A stretch of 48,570 nucleotides of DNA from CAYQQU01 sp964419545 (GTDB taxonomy: Bacteria > Bacteroidota > Bacteroidia > Chitinophagales > Saprospiraceae): positions 1 to 48,570 of the forward strand of contig CAYQQU010000046.1 in assembly GCA_964419545.1 (NCBI GenBank), read 5' to 3'. Position 1 is the stretch's first letter; every line of letters begins with the position of its first letter. The notes below the pieces were generated by a model. The model saw nothing but the letters and a program-made list of their open reading frames with translations, was not told the DNA's origin and did no database searches. Position numbers and translations under genes: made by a program. This document shows, piece by piece, positions 8,558-15,527 of this stretch.

Positions 8558-9679
8558 ATGAAAAAACTCTGGTTATTACTATTTGCCCTGCCGAGTTTCG
8601 TACTCGGCCTCGGGGCCCAGAACCCCTATCAGGATGGGGGGCTCCCTTCTAATCCCGACCCCAACAAATGCTATGTCCGATGCATTACGCCACCCGTCTA
8701 CCGCACCGATACGGTGGAGATCGTAACCTGCCCGGCTTATGAGGAATACACGGTTGTTCCGGCGCGTTACCGGACGGTCCGCGACACCGTTGTGGAGCGG
8801 GAGGCTTACGTTTATTACAAGTGCGAACCTCCGACGTTTAAATACGTGGACGAGCCTTACGTTTATCGGGAGGCTTGCGATTCCCTTACCGTAAAACCTA
8901 CGACTTTCCGGGAAGAGGAAGAAGAGTGCGTTTACCGGTCGGCGGTTCAATATTGGGAGTACACCACCCTCGAAAATTGCGATTCGGAGGATCCTCTCGA
9001 TTGCCGCGTGCTTTGCTGGCGGCAAGACGATGAGAAGACGAGGAAATATCAGGTCAAAAGAGTGAGCTACGGCGGCGGCGTGGATCGTCAGCCCGGTAAT
9101 GCGGTTAACAGAACCTATCGCAAGCAGGTAATCGACAAGCCGGCTCAATGCGTTGAAGTGGAAGAACCGGCCAAGTACCGCGTGGTCGAGCGCCAGATCA
9201 AGGTGTCGGATGCCCGGGTGGACAAAAGGACCATCCCGGCCGCAACTGTTAAGTGTGTCCGGGAAACGCTCGTTGAACCGGGTGGCCTGGAGCGTTGGAC
9301 GGAGATCGAATGTGAATTGCTCGATTACAGCGTACTGCCCATCAACTACGAGTACAGCAGCGCCCGCCTGACCTACGAGGCGCGCCAGATCATCGACGAG
9401 CGCCTGCTCAGCTTGTTGCGCGAAAACCCGTATATCCGGATCGAGATTTCGTCGCATACCGATTGCCGCGGCAACGCGAACTACAACCAGCAGCTTTCGG
9501 AACAGCGCGCTCAGTCGGTCGTCAACTACCTCAAGAGCAAAGGCATTGCCGCCAACCGACTGGTTTATCGCGGCTACGGCGAGTCGCGCCTGAAAAACCG
9601 TTGCGCCGACGGCATAGCCTGTTCGGAAGAAGAACACGGCGTCAACCGCCGCACGGAGTTCCGGGTGCTGAATAATTAG
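8558..9679 (+). CDS. OmpA-family outer-membrane protein with Cys-rich repeat region
   Basis: The N-terminus is a signal peptide (MKKLWLLLFALPSFVLGLGA, cleavage near residue 20). The C-terminal ~110 residues are an OmpA-like peptidoglycan-binding domain: EISSHTDCRGNANYNQQLSE, then AQSVVNYLKSKGIAANRLV, and NRRTEFRVLN at the end. Between them, residues ~40-235 hold degenerate repeats rich in Tyr, Val and Cys (VYRTDTVEIVTCP, VVPARYRTVRDTV, YVYREACDSLTV, KYRVVERQIKV). These look like short beta units and may be disulfide-linked; I do not recognise them as a named domain. The protein most likely links the outer membrane or surface to peptidoglycan. An AT-rich leader with TAAATTTC at 8507-8514 may be its promoter, and a clear terminator follows the stop. 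Confidence 0.88.
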   Translation: MKKLWLLLFALPSFVLGLGAQNPYQDGGLPSNPDPNKCYVRCITPPVYRTDTVEIVTCPAYEEYTVVPARYRTVRDTVVEREAYVYYKCEPPTFKYVDEPYVYREACDSLTVKPTTFREEEEECVYRSAVQYWEYTTLENCDSEDPLDCRVLCWRQDDEKTRKYQVKRVSYGGGVDRQPGNAVNRTYRKQVIDKPAQCVEVEEPAKYRVVERQIKVSDARVDKRTIPAATVKCVRETLVEPGGLERWTEIECELLDYSVLPINYEYSSARLTYEARQIIDERLLSLLRENPYIRIEISSHTDCRGNANYNQQLSEQRAQSVVNYLKSKGIAANRLVYRGYGESRLKNRCADGIACSEEEHGVNRRTEFRVLNN

Positions 9680-9683
9680 TGGG

Positions 9684-9706
9684 AATGGCCGTAAAACGGC
9701 CTTTTT
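9684..9706 (+). terminator. Rho-independent terminator after the OmpA-family gene
   Basis: A GGCCG/CGGCC stem with a TAAAA loop (9687-9701) is followed by five T residues, five to thirty bases after the stop codon of the OmpA-family gene. Confidence 0.85.
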
Positions 9707-9717
9707 CCATTGAAATA

Positions 9718-9757
9718 GGTTGAGGTTGAGATCGCCGGCGGAGGCCTCAACCTCAAC
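9718..9757. repeat. Inverted repeat GTTGAGGTTGAG/CTCAACCTCAAC
   Basis: Perfect 12-bp arms (9719-9730 and 9746-9757) flank a GC-rich 15-base loop between two convergent genes. The right half, GCGGAGGCCTCAACCTCAAC, closely resembles two tracts at 45012-45040 and 45140-45180, so this is a dispersed repeat. It could also serve as a terminator for the minus-strand pseudouridine synthase. Confidence 0.7.
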
Positions 9758-9772
9758 AAAAAACAGAAGGCC

Positions 9773-10498
9773 TCACTTTCCCCACTTCCTCAGCTGGTTC
9801 AGCATTGCCGCCATGTCTTTAGGCAGTTCTGCTTCGAAGGTAAGGCGTTCGTCATTGCCCGGATGGTCGATGGTCAGTTTGTGGGCGTGCAGGGCGGTCC
9901 GGCTCAGCAGGGGCCTTTCTTCTTTGCCGCGGCCCAGGTTGTAGCGACGCCCTTTCACTTCGGAGAGGTAGAAGCCCTCGCGCTTGCCGTACAGCGCATC
10001 CACTGCCAACGGATGGCCGATGGCTTTGCAGTGAACGCGCACCTGGTGGGTGCGCCCGGTTTTGAGGTCGGCTTCGAGGAGGGCGAAAGATTTGAACCTT
10101 TCCAACACCCGGTAATGGGTCAGGGCGGGGCGCCCGTCGCGGGCGATGATCATGCTGCCCGGCCGGCCGGGATGCGGGGCAATGGGCTCATCGATCACGC
10201 CTTCTTCCTGCAGCGGGCAACCGTCTACGATAGCCAGGTAGATCTTTTGGACGGTCCGGTTTTCAAATTGCTGCGACAGGTGGCGGTGTGCGGCTTCGGT
10301 GCGGGCCATGCACAGCACCCCGCTGGTCTCCCGGTCGAGGCGATGTACGATGAAGATGTGCCCGTAGCGCTGATTGAAGTAGCGCTGCAGGTTGAAAGCC
10401 CCCGGATCGAAGCGGTCGGGGATGGTGAGGTCGCCCGCTTTTTTGTTCACGATCACCAGCTCGTCGTCTTCGTATAGTAGCGGAACTCTTTCTTTCAT
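9773..10498 (-). CDS. RluA-family pseudouridine synthase
   Basis: A 241-aa enzyme that isomerises uridine to pseudouridine in rRNA or tRNA. The catalytic motif HRLDRETSGVL (Asp nucleophile, ~residue 52) is intact, and RTHQVRVHCKAIGHPLAVD is the conserved later RluA motif. There is no N-terminal S4 domain, so this is the short RluA/RluC-like form; the target base cannot be told. The frame is open 16 codons further upstream, but the ATG at 10498 is preferred: it overlaps the stop codon of the RibF-GT2 gene as ATGA, a classic coupling arrangement, and gives the usual start just before LLYEDDELVIVNKKAG. Confidence 0.9.
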   Translation of the reverse strand: MKERVPLLYEDDELVIVNKKAGDLTIPDRFDPGAFNLQRYFNQRYGHIFIVHRLDRETSGVLCMARTEAAHRHLSQQFENRTVQKIYLAIVDGCPLQEEGVIDEPIAPHPGRPGSMIIARDGRPALTHYRVLERFKSFALLEADLKTGRTHQVRVHCKAIGHPLAVDALYGKREGFYLSEVKGRRYNLGRGKEERPLLSRTALHAHKLTIDHPGNDERLTFEAELPKDMAAMLNQLRKWGK

Positions 10499-12501
10499 AC
10501 GTTCAGATTTCGGAAATACCGGCGGCCGCGCCCGAAGTACTGCCACACGATGCTCCCCGCGAAACGGCCTTCCTGATTGGGACGATGGCTGATGCTGATG
10601 CGCTGGATGTGCTCCTCGGCCATTTTACGTTTGCGCCAGAAGGTGCGCAGCCGGCCGAAAAAATGCCAGTGGGCCCGGACGATCGCGCTGATGTGCCGGA
10701 ATTTTCCCTGGCTCAGGAACAGCGCCGCCGCCAGCCCGTCGAGCAGCAGTCGCGACGGCAGCAGCCACCACAATCGGTTCAGCGGCTCGTTTTTCGTCAG
10801 GGTATATAGGCTGTTGCGAAAGTTGAGATAGGTTTTGCGGGGCGTGTTGTAGTTCAGGGTGCCGCCGCCGACGTGGTAGACGACGGAGCGGGGCCGGACC
10901 ATCACCTTATAGCCGGCTCGTTTGAGGCGCCAGCACAGGTCGATCTCTTCGGAGTGGGCGAAATAATCGGGGTCGAAGCCGCCCAGGTCGCGAAAAAGCC
11001 GCGCCCGGATGATAAAAGCCGCGCCCGTGGCCCAGAATATCTCCTGTGTATTGTCGTACTGGCCGTTGTCGGGCTCGGTGACGTCGAAGATGCGACCCCG
11101 GCAGAAGGGGTAGCCCAGCGCGTCGATCCAGCCGCCGGCGGCGCCGGCGTACTCGAATCGGTTTTTATTCCGAAAGTCGCGGATCTTCGGCTGGCAGGCG
11201 CCCACCGTAGCGTCGCGTTCCATCAGTTCGATGACCGGCTCCAGCCACCCCTGGGTCACCTCGATGTCTGAATTGAGGAGCACCAGGTATTCGGCGCCGT
11301 CGACCTGTTCCAGGGCGCGGTTATAGCCGCCGGCAAAGCCGTAATTATAGCCCAGATCGAGGCGCTCGACTTCCGGATAGTGCTTTTCCAGGAAAGCCAG
11401 CGAGCCGTCGGTCGAGCCGTTGTCGGCGACGATCACCCGGAAATTGGGATAGGCGCCGGCCAGTACGGAAGGCAGAAACTGTTCGAGGTAGTGGCGGCCG
11501 TTGTAATTGAGGATGACGATGGCCGCAGCGGGAAAAGCGGCGGGCTCTTTGACGGTCCGGGCTTCTCTTTTGGTTTTCAGAATATCCTGAGCGGCGATCC
11601 GGTCTTGGGCGAGCTGCGCCTTCAGGGCTTCGAATGACTCAAATTCGCTGTCTTCCCGGATAAAATCGATCAGTTCCAGCTGCAGCTTATCGCCGTAGAT
11701 CTTTTTGTCGAACGAAAAGATGTTGACCTCGATGGTGCGATTATCGTATCCTTTCAGCGTGGGGCGGCTGCCGATGTACAGCATGCCGCCATAGCGCTGG
11801 GATTTGTGGGTGACGAAAACGGCGTAGATGCCGTCGGGGGGGATCAGCTTGTGGGCGGAAGCCACTTCCAGGTTGGCCGTCGGAAAACCCAGGCTGGAGC
11901 CGATCTGCTGCCCGCCTACCACCGTGCCGGTGATCGTGAAGGAATGGCCCAGCAATTGCCCGGCGTGGTTGACGTCGCATTTCTCCAGGGCGTTGCGGAT
12001 CTTCGTGGAGCTGATCGTGATGTCTTCGATCTCCTGTTTGGCGATTTCCACTACTTCGTAGCCGTAGCGCTCCGCGTGCCAGCGCAGGAAGTTGATATCC
12101 CCCTGGCGGTTGAGCCCGAAGCGGTGGTCGTAGCCGATGACGATGTAGCGGGGGTGGAATTTTTCCAGTAAAAACTTTTCGATGTATTCGTCGGCGCTCA
12201 GCTGCGAAAACTCGATGGTAAATGGAACGACCACCACATTATCTACGCCGTAGCGTTCCAGGAGGGCCACCTTTTCGTCAATGGTCGTCAGCAGGCGCAG
12301 GCTCTTATCTTTGGGGTAAATGACCAGGCGGGGGTGCGGGTGGAAAGTGATGACGATGCTCTCCCCTCCGGTATTGCGGGCCAGCGTATTGATCTTGTGC
12401 AATATCTGCTGGTGCCCGCGGTGCACCCCATCGAAGGAGCCGATGGTGATGACCGCGTTTCGAAATTCCGGGAGCTGGTTCAGATCGTTGAACACTTTCA
12501 T
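10495..12501 (-). CDS. ribF: RibF (riboflavin kinase/FAD synthetase) fused to a GT2 glycosyltransferase
   Basis: Residues ~1-180 are the FAD synthetase nucleotidyltransferase (GSFDGVHRGHQQIL, FHPHPRLV, GYDHRFGLNRQGD, ISSTKIRNAL). Residues ~185-310 are the flavokinase domain (GTVVGGQQIGSSLGFPTANL, PPDGIYAVFV). Together they make FMN and FAD from riboflavin. After a short linker a complete family 2 glycosyltransferase begins at ~325 (AAIVILNYNGRHYLEQFLPS, VIVADNGSTDGSLAFLEKH, LLNSDIEVTQGW, HSEEIDLCWRLKRAGYKV). The linker codons between the two contain no ATG, GTG or TTG, so the GT2 part cannot easily be made alone. The tail contains a hydrophobic stretch (LWWLLPSRLLLDGLAAALFL). Standalone RibF is about 310 aa, so 668 aa is exceptional. 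Both halves look intact; why they are joined is unknown. Confidence 0.88.
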   Translation of the reverse strand: MKVFNDLNQLPEFRNAVITIGSFDGVHRGHQQILHKINTLARNTGGESIVITFHPHPRLVIYPKDKSLRLLTTIDEKVALLERYGVDNVVVVPFTIEFSQLSADEYIEKFLLEKFHPRYIVIGYDHRFGLNRQGDINFLRWHAERYGYEVVEIAKQEIEDITISSTKIRNALEKCDVNHAGQLLGHSFTITGTVVGGQQIGSSLGFPTANLEVASAHKLIPPDGIYAVFVTHKSQRYGGMLYIGSRPTLKGYDNRTIEVNIFSFDKKIYGDKLQLELIDFIREDSEFESFEALKAQLAQDRIAAQDILKTKREARTVKEPAAFPAAAIVILNYNGRHYLEQFLPSVLAGAYPNFRVIVADNGSTDGSLAFLEKHYPEVERLDLGYNYGFAGGYNRALEQVDGAEYLVLLNSDIEVTQGWLEPVIELMERDATVGACQPKIRDFRNKNRFEYAGAAGGWIDALGYPFCRGRIFDVTEPDNGQYDNTQEIFWATGAAFIIRARLFRDLGGFDPDYFAHSEEIDLCWRLKRAGYKVMVRPRSVVYHVGGGTLNYNTPRKTYLNFRNSLYTLTKNEPLNRLWWLLPSRLLLDGLAAALFLSQGKFRHISAIVRAHWHFFGRLRTFWRKRKMAEEHIQRISISHRPNQEGRFAGSIVWQYFGRGRRYFRNLNV

Positions 12502-12508
12502 GGCAGTG

Positions 12509-12516
12509 CAAATGTA
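12509..12516 (-). promoter_or_regulatory. Candidate -7 element directly before ribF
   Basis: The minus strand reads TACATTTG, a match to TAnnTTTG, ending only 7 bases before the ATG at 12501. If used, the mRNA would have a leader of about three bases or none. No -33 element is obvious. Confidence 0.35.
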
Positions 12517-12598
12517 ACTGGATTTTTTTATTCTGCCGCACGGAGTTGCTAACCGCGGAAAAGCAACAACAGAACTCTCGATTACATGGAATTGTTCC

Positions 12599-12606
12599 TA
12601 TTTTTG
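12599..12606 (+). promoter_or_regulatory. Candidate -7 element before the mrp-nifU-pyrF group
   Basis: TATTTTTG matches the Bacteroidota -7 consensus and lies 31 bp before the TTG start of the Mrp gene. A -33 TTG at the right distance was not found. Confidence 0.45.
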
Positions 12607-12636
12607 CGTAACTTAAACTAAATAAAGATTACGGAT

Positions 12637-13731
12637 TTGGAAATCGACAAAACGAAAGTGATCCGCGCCCTGGCGAAAGTGACCGATCCCAACTCGGGTC
12701 AGGACATCATCACGATGAGCATGGTGCGCGATCTGACGATTGAAGGAAAGAACGTCAATTTTACCATCGAGCTGCCTTCGCTGAACAACGAAGCGAAGCA
12801 GGAGTTGAATTTTGCCTGTATCCAGGCCGTTCAGGAGGCCTATCCGGAGGCCAACGTCAACGTACACCTGATGGCGCGCACGCCGCAGGCCCAGGCGCCG
12901 ACCAGTCCGCTGCCGCATATCAAAAACATCATTGCCGTTGCTTCCGGCAAGGGCGGGGTCGGCAAATCGACCGTAGCGACCAACCTGGCGCTCGGCCTGC
13001 AACAGCTGGGCGCGCGCGTGGGGCTCATCGACGCCGACCTCTACGGCCCCTCCATCCCGACGATGCTCGGCCTGAAGGGACAGCGCCCCAAGGTGCAGAC
13101 CATCTACAACCAGCCGAAAATCACGCCACTGGAAGCTTACGGCATGCCGGTGATGTCCATCGGCTTTATCATCGAGCCCGAACAGGCAGTGGTGCTGCGC
13201 GGCCCGCGCCTTTCCGGCGTCATTAAGCAGTTCTTCAACGAATGCGTCTGGCCGGAGCTCGATTACCTGGTCGTCGACCTGCCGCCCGGCACCGGCGACG
13301 TGCAGCTTACGCTGGTGCAGACCGTGCCGGTTACCGGCGCCGTTATCGTGACTACGCCTCAGGACGTATCGCTCGACGACGCGGTCAAAGCAATGAATAT
13401 GTTCCGGCTGCCTTCGGTCAACGTACCGATCGTGGGCGTCGTCGAAAATATGGCCTGGTTCACGCCGGCTGAACTACCCGACAACAAGTATTACATCTTC
13501 GGGCAGGGCGGCGGCAAAAAACTGGCGAAGCTGAGCCAGTCGGTGCTCCTGGGCCAGATCCCCATCGTGATGAGCATCCGCGAAGGCGGCGACGCCGGAA
13601 GACCTGCGGTGACGGCCGGTGACGACGCCGCCGCGGCCGCTTTTATGGAAATGGCGAAAAATACGGCCCGCCAGATCGCCGTGCGCAACGAACAACTGGC
13701 GCCGACCCAAATTGTAAAAATGAACAGTTAA
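12637..13731 (+). CDS. mrp: Mrp/ApbC-type Fe-S cluster carrier ATPase with MIP18 domain
   Basis: A P-loop ATPase that binds and transfers Fe-S clusters to apoproteins in the cytoplasm. The N-terminal ~90 residues are a MIP18/DUF59 domain (VTDPNSGQDIITMSMVRDL). The ATPase follows: deviant Walker A VASGKGGVGKSTVATNLALG (~105), Walker A' region GLIDADLYGPSIPTML, and VVDLPPGTGDVQLTLVQ. The start is TTG. In most Mrp/ApbC proteins the segment after ENM carries a CxxC pair that bridges the cluster. Here it reads ENMAWFTPAELPDNKYYIFG, with no cysteine. I believe this is common in Bacteroidota, but it calls for another ligand source. The next gene, 1 bp away, encodes a NifU-C protein with CxxC. Length (364 aa) is typical. 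Confidence 0.92.
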   Translation: MEIDKTKVIRALAKVTDPNSGQDIITMSMVRDLTIEGKNVNFTIELPSLNNEAKQELNFACIQAVQEAYPEANVNVHLMARTPQAQAPTSPLPHIKNIIAVASGKGGVGKSTVATNLALGLQQLGARVGLIDADLYGPSIPTMLGLKGQRPKVQTIYNQPKITPLEAYGMPVMSIGFIIEPEQAVVLRGPRLSGVIKQFFNECVWPELDYLVVDLPPGTGDVQLTLVQTVPVTGAVIVTTPQDVSLDDAVKAMNMFRLPSVNVPIVGVVENMAWFTPAELPDNKYYIFGQGGGKKLAKLSQSVLLGQIPIVMSIREGGDAGRPAVTAGDDAAAAAFMEMAKNTARQIAVRNEQLAPTQIVKMNS

Positions 13732-13732
13732 G

Positions 13733-13993
13733 ATGAGCAAGGTAGAAAAAAGGGAGTTGATGGAACGCATCGATCAGGCGCTCAACGATGTACGTCCTCA
13801 CCTGGCGGTAGACGGCGGCAACGTGGAGGTGGTCGATATTACCGACAAAAAAATCGTTCGCGTCAAATGGCTGGGCGCCTGCGAAAGCTGCAGCATGTCA
13901 GCCATGACCATGCGGGCCGGCATCGAGCAGGCCATCATGGGCAAGGTGCCGGAAATCGCCGGCGTCGAAGCGATCAACGGATTGTCGGCCTGA
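13733..13993 (+). CDS. NifU C-terminal-domain Fe-S scaffold protein
   Basis: An 86-aa protein consisting of just the NifU C-terminal (Nfu) domain. HLAVDGGNVEVVDI near the N-terminus and WLGACESCSMSAMTMRAGIE with its CxxC pair are the family signature. Two subunits normally share one 4Fe-4S cluster through these cysteines and pass it on to target proteins. It starts 1 bp after the Mrp stop and ends 1 bp before pyrF, so the three are surely co-transcribed. Pairing with an Mrp that lacks its own CxxC suggests the two act as a donor-carrier pair; that is inference. Confidence 0.92.
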   Translation: MSKVEKRELMERIDQALNDVRPHLAVDGGNVEVVDITDKKIVRVKWLGACESCSMSAMTMRAGIEQAIMGKVPEIAGVEAINGLSA

Positions 13994-13994
13994 T

Positions 13995-14816
13995 ATGAAT
14001 CGTCAGGCGCTCTTTGCTCATATCCGGCGCAAGCGATCCTTCCTTTGCGTCGGGCTGGATACAGACTATGCGAGGCTGCCCCGGCACCTGCTCGACTTTG
14101 ACGATCCCGTCTTTGAATTCAACAAACGCATCATCGACGCCACTCAGGCCTACTGCGTCGCCTATAAACCGAATCTCGCTTTCTACGAAGCCCGCGGCGC
14201 CGCCGGCTGGGAAAGCCTGACGCGCACCCTGGCCTATATTCCGGCGACCCATCTTACCATTGCCGACGCCAAACGGGGTGACATCGGCAACACTTCCCGC
14301 CTTTACGCCCACGCTTTTTTCGAAACGCTGAATTGCGACGCCCTCACCGTAGCGCCCTATATGGGGGAGGATTCCGTACAGCCCTTCCTCGGGTTTCCCG
14401 GCAAGTGGGTCGTACTCCTGGCCCTCACGTCCAACCGGGGCAGCCGCGATTTTCAGTTTGCCGCCCAGGATGGCGGAGCGCCCCTCTTCGAAAAGGTGAT
14501 GCGCCGGGCGATGACCTGGGCCTCGCCCGACGAGCTGATGTTCGTCGTCGGAGCCACGCATCCCGAGAAATTGGCGGAGATCCGGAAAATTGCCCCGGAC
14601 CACTTCCTGCTGGTGCCCGGGGTAGGCGCGCAGGGCGGCGACCTGGCGGCCCTGTGCCGCTACGGCCTCAACGATCAGTGCGGACTGCTGGTCAATTCCT
14701 CCCGAGGGATCATCTTTGCCGGAGAAGGAGAAGATTTTGCGGAAAAAGCGGCGGCAGCGGCCCGAAAACTGCAGCTGGAGATGGCGGCGGCGCTGGAAAT
14801 CAGGGAATTGCTGTAG
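13995..14816 (+). CDS. pyrF: Orotidine 5'-phosphate decarboxylase, type 2
   Basis: Catalyses the last step of UMP synthesis, decarboxylation of OMP. The catalytic Asp-Lys-Asp array is visible in DAKRGDIGNTS (~residue 92), preceded by FLCVGLDTDYARLP at the N-terminus and VAYKPNLAFYEARGAAGWE. LLVPGVGAQGGDL and LLVNSSRGIIFA form the phosphate-binding end of the barrel. At 273 aa it belongs to the longer type 2 family rather than the ~230-aa E. coli type. It follows the NifU-C gene by 1 bp; the pathway link with Fe-S genes is not obvious and may be only positional. No other pyr gene is in the window. Confidence 0.95.
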   Translation: MNRQALFAHIRRKRSFLCVGLDTDYARLPRHLLDFDDPVFEFNKRIIDATQAYCVAYKPNLAFYEARGAAGWESLTRTLAYIPATHLTIADAKRGDIGNTSRLYAHAFFETLNCDALTVAPYMGEDSVQPFLGFPGKWVVLLALTSNRGSRDFQFAAQDGGAPLFEKVMRRAMTWASPDELMFVVGATHPEKLAEIRKIAPDHFLLVPGVGAQGGDLAALCRYGLNDQCGLLVNSSRGIIFAGEGEDFAEKAAAAARKLQLEMAAALEIRELL

Positions 14817-14972
14817 TTGTCTCATACCGCTTCATTTGTCCGAAAAGTTTCCGATCTTATGCAGTTAATAAAAGCGTTAAATGCGACTCTTTTTCGAGTT
14901 TCCAGCGCTCGCTGATTGTCGACGAAGAGGAATAGAAAAGCCATCTGTTAACCATATAAACACCAACCCATC

Positions 14973-15353
14973 ATGAAAATCGTCATTTGGATCGTCCAGG
15001 GCCTACTGGCGCTCGCTTTCCTGGGCTCAGGATTTTTGAAGCTGACCACGCCTTACGCCGACCTCGCCGCCAGCCCCGGCATGGAATGGGCGAACGACTT
15101 TTCCGCTACCCAGATCAAAATAATCGCTATTCTGGAAATCCTGGGCGCCATCGGCGTCATCGTCCCGATGTTCGTCAAACGATTTCAGCTGCTCGTTCCC
15201 ATCGCGGCCATCGGCCTGGCGCTGGTCATGGTCGGTGCGGCCATCACCCACATCAGCCGCGGGGAATCTTTCGTTCCGAATATCGTCCTTTTTGTATTGG
15301 CCGCCCTTACCGCTTGGTGGCGTCGGCATTTGCTGCGGGGACAGGGAGCTTAA
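14973..15353 (+). CDS. DoxX-like membrane protein
   Basis: A 126-aa four-helix inner-membrane protein. Hydrophobic segments cover ~3-22 (IVWIVQGLLALAFLGSGFLK region), ~48-66 (IKIIAILEILGAIGVIVPMF), ~72-92 and ~98-115. The GSGFLKL near the first helix and EILGAIGVI in the second are typical of the DoxX_2 family. DoxX relatives are linked to thiosulfate:quinone oxidoreductase or to redox homeostasis, but most members have no assigned function. It lies 156 bp after pyrF and probably has its own promoter. It ends beside copy A of the palindromic repeat family. Confidence 0.8.
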   Translation: MKIVIWIVQGLLALAFLGSGFLKLTTPYADLAASPGMEWANDFSATQIKIIAILEILGAIGVIVPMFVKRFQLLVPIAAIGLALVMVGAAITHISRGESFVPNIVLFVLAALTAWWRRHLLRGQGA

Positions 15354-15355
15354 CC

Positions 15356-15527
15356 TTAAGCCGGATTATGCATGGGTTCTTCGTCCTGACCGTTGACAGG
15401 CTTGCATTCGCGCAGGAGGTCGACACGGAGGCGCCTGCCTGCTGCAGGCAGTTATCCCCGAATACGGTGAGTGAGCGGGGCAGAATGGCGGCCGGCAATA
15501 GATGAACCCATGAATCATCCGGGTTAA
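15356..15527. repeat. Palindromic repeat family, copy A (long-loop form)
   Basis: Left arm 15356-15380 (TTAAGCCGGATTATGCATGG, continuing GTTCT) pairs with right arm 15503-15527 (GAACCCATGAATCATCCGGG then TTAA), leaving about 120 bases between. The sequence matches copies B (23803-23859) and C (27305-27349), which have loops of only 8-10 bases. The right arm includes the stop codon of the minus-strand exonuclease gene. It sits between two convergent genes. Confidence 0.75.

Noticed and set aside
15380..15502. Possible small gene or RNA inside palindromic repeat copy A
   Set aside because: No frame of useful length with a start and no recognisable RNA fold; treated as the loop of the repeat.
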